Shown here: positions 60,875-64,000 of the stretch, piece by piece
Numbering within the stretch: position 1 is the stretch's first letter
Layout: the number at the start of each line of letters is the position of its first letter
Origin: Magnetospirillum sp. 64-120
GTDB taxonomy: Bacteria > Pseudomonadota > Alphaproteobacteria > Rhodospirillales > Magnetospirillaceae
NCBI GenBank assembly: GCA_001898825.1
Contig: MKVK01000024.1
Span: 1-64,000 of the forward strand
Length of the DNA stretch: 64,000 nucleotides
Reading direction: 5' to 3'
Notes under the pieces: model-generated
What the model saw: only the letters and a program-made list of their open reading frames with translations
Told to the model about the DNA's origin: nothing
Databases searched by the model: none
Made by a program: the position numbers and the translations under genes

Positions 60875-61294
60875 CTAGCCCTGCAGCCAGGGCAGGTCCG
60901 AGGCTTTCCAGCCGGCCTGGGTGCCGCGGTGGCGGGTGCCGTCCAGCGGGCCTTCGAAGCCGTCGGTGACGTTCCAGCATTGGCTGTAGCCCAGGGACGT
61001 CATCAATTCCGCCGCCGCTTTCGAGCGCACGCCCGAACGGCACAGAAAATACAGCGGCGTGTCGGTGGTGATGCCCTGGGCGGCCAGTTGGTGGGCGAAG
61101 CCATCGTTGCGGGCCATGGTGGGGAAAACCTGCCACGACACCAGCAGGGGCTGCTTTTCCAGGGCAGACAAGTCGGGCACGCCGACGAATTGCCATTCGG
61201 CCTGGGTGCGGACGTCCACCAGCCGGGCATCGGGCGACTGGCTCAGCTTTTCCCAGGTGTCGCGGGGGGAAATGTCGCCTGCGTAAGCGGTCAT
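60875..61294 (-). CDS. rhodanese-domain protein
   Basis: A 139-residue single rhodanese domain. It has VDVRTQAEWQFVG near residues 27-39 and the active loop LYFLCRSGVRSKAAA (Cys near 85), then NVTDGFEG and the closing AGWKASDLPW. Such proteins carry persulfide sulfur. RBS AAAAGGAAG precedes ATG 61294. It is divergent from the sulfite reductase gene across a 146-base AT-rich region, which fits a shared control by sulfur supply. Confidence 0.92.
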   Translation of the reverse strand: MTAYAGDISPRDTWEKLSQSPDARLVDVRTQAEWQFVGVPDLSALEKQPLLVSWQVFPTMARNDGFAHQLAAQGITTDTPLYFLCRSGVRSKAAAELMTSLGYSQCWNVTDGFEGPLDGTRHRGTQAGWKASDLPWLQG

Positions 61295-61315
61295 CAGAGG
61301 CTTCCTTTTCTACGT

Positions 61316-61440
61316 TAAATCTAGTGGTAAATAGGATTAATCAACACAAAAAACTGTTGTTTTGTAGATAATGGCGTGATATCTCGTAAATCACATTATG
61401 ACATACACATTAATTTGTGTGAATAAGAAAGGTGCCGAAG
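61316..61440. promoter_or_regulatory. AT-rich divergent control region of the rhodanese and sulfite reductase genes
   Basis: About 125 bases of markedly AT-rich DNA in a GC-rich genome. It contains an AACAAAAAACTGTTGTTTTG-type symmetrical stretch near 61340-61360 and ACACA-TTAATT-TGTGT at 61405-61420. Both could be operators of a sulfur regulator (CysB/Cbl-type are known in relatives). No factor can be named. Confidence 0.45.
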
Positions 61441-63507
61441 ATGCTGGATGCCGCCCACGCCGACCTGGTCGCCGCCGAACCGTTGGTTCGCGCTTCTGAC
61501 CTTGCCGAATACCGCCGTGGTCTGGATCGTCACATGCGGGGCGAGTGGGACGGCGAGCGCTTCACCGCCTTCCGCCTGCGTTTCGGCGTCTATGGCCAAA
61601 AGCAGCCGGGCGTGCAGATGGTCCGCATCAAGATCCCCGGCGGCAAGCTGTCGCCTGCCTGGCTGCGCACCATCGCTAGCGCCAACCGCCAGTTCGCCCA
61701 AGGCGACGCCCATCTGACCACCCGTCAGGACGTGCAGATTTATTCGGTGGCGCTTGACCGCAGCGCCGATTTGCTGGACCTGCTTTATTCCAACGGCATC
61801 ACCACCCGCGAAGCCTGCGGCAACACCATCCGCAACCTGACCGCCTGCGCCCTGGCCGGCGCCTGCCCGCGGGAACTGGTTGACGCCGGCAAGGTGGCCG
61901 ACCAACTGGCGCGGGCCTGGATTCGCCATCCGCTGGTTCAGAACATGCCGCGCAAGATGAAGTTCACGGTGTCGGGCTGCGCCACCGATTGCGGCCATTC
62001 GTCCATCCACGACCTGGGCCTGATCGCCATTGAAAAGGACGGTCAGCAGGGCTTCCGCGTCATGGTCGGCGGCGGTCTGGGCGGTCAGCCGCGTGCCGCC
62101 ATCGAGGTGCTGCCCTTCGTCGCCGAAACCGAGCTGCCGGCGGTGATCGAGGCCCTGGCCCGTCTGCACCAGCGTTATTCCGACCGCCGCAACCGCAACG
62201 CCGCCCGCGTCAAGTTCGTGGTCAAGCGCTTCGGCGAGGAAAAGTTCCGCACCCTGTTCGTGGAAGAATTCGACCGCGTCCGCGCTTTGCCGCAGCGCCC
62301 GTGGGACGGTCTGGAATGGCACAAGCCCTTGCAGGCCGCCGTTTCCCGTGCCCCGGTCGGCCTGATCGCGGCACGCGACGGTTCCACCGCCGTCTCGGTT
62401 CTGGTTCCCTTGGGTATCTTGTCGTCGGAGCAGTTGGACAGCTTGGCCGACATCGCCATCGCCGCCGGTGTCAGCGATCTGCGCTGCACCCGGGAACAGA
62501 ATCTGGTGTTCCTGGGCGTCGCCGCCGACAAGGTGCAGCAACTGGTCGCGGGCGTCACCGCCATCGGCTTGCAGGTTCCGGCTTCGTCGGAAGAGGTGGC
62601 CACGGTGATTTCCTGCCCCGGCACCACCACCTGCCGCATCGGCATCACCAATTCGCAGAACTTCGCCCGCCAGGCCTTCGCCAGCGCCCAGAACGATCCG
62701 TTGGCCAAGGGTGTCAGCGTCCATGTTTCGGGCTGCCAGAATTCCTGCGGCTTGCACCACGTGGCGGATTTCGGGCTGCACGGTGCCGCCAAGAAGGTGG
62801 ACGGCCGTTCGGCGCCCCATTATCAGCTGCATTTCGGCGGCGACGCCAATATAGGCGTGGTCGGCCTGGGCGGCCCGACCATTCCGGCCAAGCTGGCCGA
62901 TCAGGCCCTGGGCCTGCTGCGCAAGTCCCTGGCCGAAACCCGCGAGAAGGGTGAAAGCGTGCGGGGCTGGGCCGAACGTCTGGGCAAGGACGGCATCGAC
63001 GCCATCCTGGCGCCGCTGGATGCCTCGCAAGCCGACGGTTTGTTCGTCGATTGGGGCGACGCCACCGATTTCCCCGGTGCGCCGCAGGCCAAGGGGGAAT
63101 GCGCTGCGCCTTTCGCCATGGACCTGTGCTACGCCGATCTGGCCGACGACGCCTTGATCTCGGCCGACCGCAATCTGGTGGTGGGGCAGGACGACCAGGC
63201 CAAGGCCGAGGCGGCCCGCGCCTTGACCTTCGCGCTTCGTCGCCTGCTGCATGCCCGTGGTGTCGGCTCGGAAGACGACATTACCTTGGCTGCCGCGGAA
63301 TCGCAGGTGGTTTCGCTGTGGTCCGACGTCGCCGCCATCGGTCAAGCCCTGGCTTCGGTGGATGTGGCCAAGGTCCAGTCGGCAGAGGCTTATCGCGAAG
63401 CGGTGGCTTACGCGCTTGATACCGCCGCCGAGGCGGTCGCCGCTCCGGCCGCTCCGGTGGTCGCCGCGGTGGGTGACCTGAATGCGTTGTTCGAGGTGGC
63501 GGAATGA
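61441..63507 (+). CDS. cysI: assimilatory sulfite/nitrite-type reductase haemoprotein with C-terminal extension
   Basis: A 688-residue siroheme-iron-sulfur reductase that makes sulfide from sulfite. Two homologous halves are seen. The cluster ligands are in CPGTTTCRIG (near residue 396) and VSGCQNSCGLHH (near 431). RLRFGVYGQKQPG near 46 and QDVQIYSVALDRS near 97 bind siroheme and substrate. About 130 residues after residue 550 are an extension not present in ordinary CysI: VDWGDATDF, then a helical segment ending in an Ala/Val-rich tail. The next gene is cysH (ATGA overlap), which argues for sulfite rather than nitrite. RBS AAAGGTG; ATG 61441 is preferred to GTG 61432. Confidence 0.9.
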   Translation: MLDAAHADLVAAEPLVRASDLAEYRRGLDRHMRGEWDGERFTAFRLRFGVYGQKQPGVQMVRIKIPGGKLSPAWLRTIASANRQFAQGDAHLTTRQDVQIYSVALDRSADLLDLLYSNGITTREACGNTIRNLTACALAGACPRELVDAGKVADQLARAWIRHPLVQNMPRKMKFTVSGCATDCGHSSIHDLGLIAIEKDGQQGFRVMVGGGLGGQPRAAIEVLPFVAETELPAVIEALARLHQRYSDRRNRNAARVKFVVKRFGEEKFRTLFVEEFDRVRALPQRPWDGLEWHKPLQAAVSRAPVGLIAARDGSTAVSVLVPLGILSSEQLDSLADIAIAAGVSDLRCTREQNLVFLGVAADKVQQLVAGVTAIGLQVPASSEEVATVISCPGTTTCRIGITNSQNFARQAFASAQNDPLAKGVSVHVSGCQNSCGLHHVADFGLHGAAKKVDGRSAPHYQLHFGGDANIGVVGLGGPTIPAKLADQALGLLRKSLAETREKGESVRGWAERLGKDGIDAILAPLDASQADGLFVDWGDATDFPGAPQAKGECAAPFAMDLCYADLADDALISADRNLVVGQDDQAKAEAARALTFALRRLLHARGVGSEDDITLAAAESQVVSLWSDVAAIGQALASVDVAKVQSAEAYREAVAYALDTAAEAVAAPAAPVVAAVGDLNALFEVAE

Positions 63508-64000
63508 TCGACGTGGATTACGCCAAGGCCTATGGCCATCTGGGTGGCAAGGACCTGATCCAGGTGATGACCCAACAGGTCTTCAAGGGACGCGTCGCGG
63601 TGACTTCGTCCTTTGGTGCCGAATCGGCGGTGCTTTTGGACTTGGTGGCGCAGGTGGACCCGTCGGTGCCGGTGATCTTCCTGGATACCGGCGAATTGTT
63701 CGACGAAACCCTGGAATATCGCTACCGGCTGGAGCGCCAGTTGGGGCTGACCGACGTCCGTGTCGTCCGCCCGTCCTCGGAAGACCTCAGCGAGGCCGAG
63801 GATTTGTGGCGCACCGACCATGACCGCTGCTGCTATCTGCGCAAGGTTTTGCCTTTGGCGCGGGCCACCGAGGGCTTCGCCGCCCTGATCGACGGCCGCA
63901 AGCAGGCCCACGGCTTCGAACGTCAGGACCTGTCGTCGATCCAGGTGGTGGGGGGCGTCGCCAAGATCAGCCCCCTGGCCAATTGGGGCGAGGACGACGT
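63504..64000 (+). CDS. cysH: phosphoadenylyl/adenylyl-sulfate reductase, 3' end beyond the window
   Basis: N-terminal 165 residues of the thioredoxin- or glutathione-dependent reductase that turns (P)APS into sulfite. The frame is open to the window end. VTSSFGAESAVLLDL near residue 33 is the nucleotide loop, FLDTGELFDETLEYR near 59 binds the substrate, CCYLRKVLPL near 109 has the Cys pair typical of 4Fe-4S APS-type reductases, and RKQAHGFERQDL near 132 is the arginine-rich segment. The missing C-terminal Cys and ECGxH tail would settle APS versus PAPS. It is coupled to the sulfite reductase gene by a four-base overlap. Confidence 0.93.
   Translation, partial: MIDVDYAKAYGHLGGKDLIQVMTQQVFKGRVAVTSSFGAESAVLLDLVAQVDPSVPVIFLDTGELFDETLEYRYRLERQLGLTDVRVVRPSSEDLSEAEDLWRTDHDRCCYLRKVLPLARATEGFAALIDGRKQAHGFERQDLSSIQVVGGVAKISPLANWGEDD

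Noticed and set aside
61396-63345. 649-codon minus-strand frame across the sulfite reductase gene
   Set aside because: The plus strand carries the siroheme and cluster motifs.

Overview
The window is GC-rich chromosomal DNA from an alphaproteobacterium, most likely of the Rhodospirillales and plausibly a Magnetospirillum-like spirillum. This is inferred from protein style and gene content: ccoG, a GapR-like (DUF2312) protein, many chemoreceptors, and LuxR-type response regulators beside hybrid kinases. No 16S rRNA or magnetosome gene is present to confirm it.

Positions 1 to about 15,046 look like the right-hand part of a genomic island for copper or other heavy-metal stress. In order: the C-terminal half of a CusA/CzcA-type RND pump, two c-type cytochromes, a Spy/CpxP-like periplasmic protein, a chemoreceptor and an HD-GYP protein, an HMA-fold protein with a third cytochrome, a small secreted protein, a DUF2933/methyltransferase/CC-motif membrane protein set, and a CopA P-type ATPase with YHS and heavy-metal-binding domains. 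Three intergenic regions carry the same promoter (TTTACA direct repeat with a 10-bp period, then 17 bp, then a -10-like hexamer), and a fourth is a variant, so the units appear to form one regulon. The right end of the island holds an orphan queE, a DUF6641 gene and an ApeA/HEPN-like gene. It ends at the 3' fragment of a tRNA-Leu(UAA) gene, the expected scar of site-specific integration.

From 15.06 to 29.7 kb the DNA is core-like: a LysR regulator divergent from an aldo/keto reductase and alcohol dehydrogenase, DedA, a CBS-domain protein, purK-purE, a degenerate GGDEF protein, an ECF sigma factor divergent from a DUF2703 protein, a Bcr/CflA transporter, two DUF465 proteins, a phosphofructokinase, ubiX, prpE and a NifX-like protein. 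From 29.8 to 37.6 kb is a dense signalling block: three LuxR-type regulators, an orphan 65-residue H-box protein, a 1132-residue tandem double kinase and an OmpR/EnvZ-type pair.

From 38 to 64 kb are a YciA-like thioesterase, parE (apparently leaderless), a PSD/PsiD-like decarboxylase, a 45-residue His-rich membrane peptide, a soluble chemoreceptor fused to a UrtA/AmiC-like ligand-binding domain, ccoG, a GNAT acetyltransferase, a DUF188 protein, a Crp/Fnr regulator, a TPR lipoprotein, rpmJ, an N-formylglutamate amidohydrolase-like gene, two CheY-like receivers, gapR, more PAS/GAF kinases and a LuxR regulator, folK-folB, a MepK/LdtD-like cell-wall pair, a rhodanese, and an assimilatory sulfite reductase followed by cysH, which runs off the right edge. 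A dispersed intergenic repeat with the core GCGGC-TTAT-GCCGC follows hairpin terminators at three sites.
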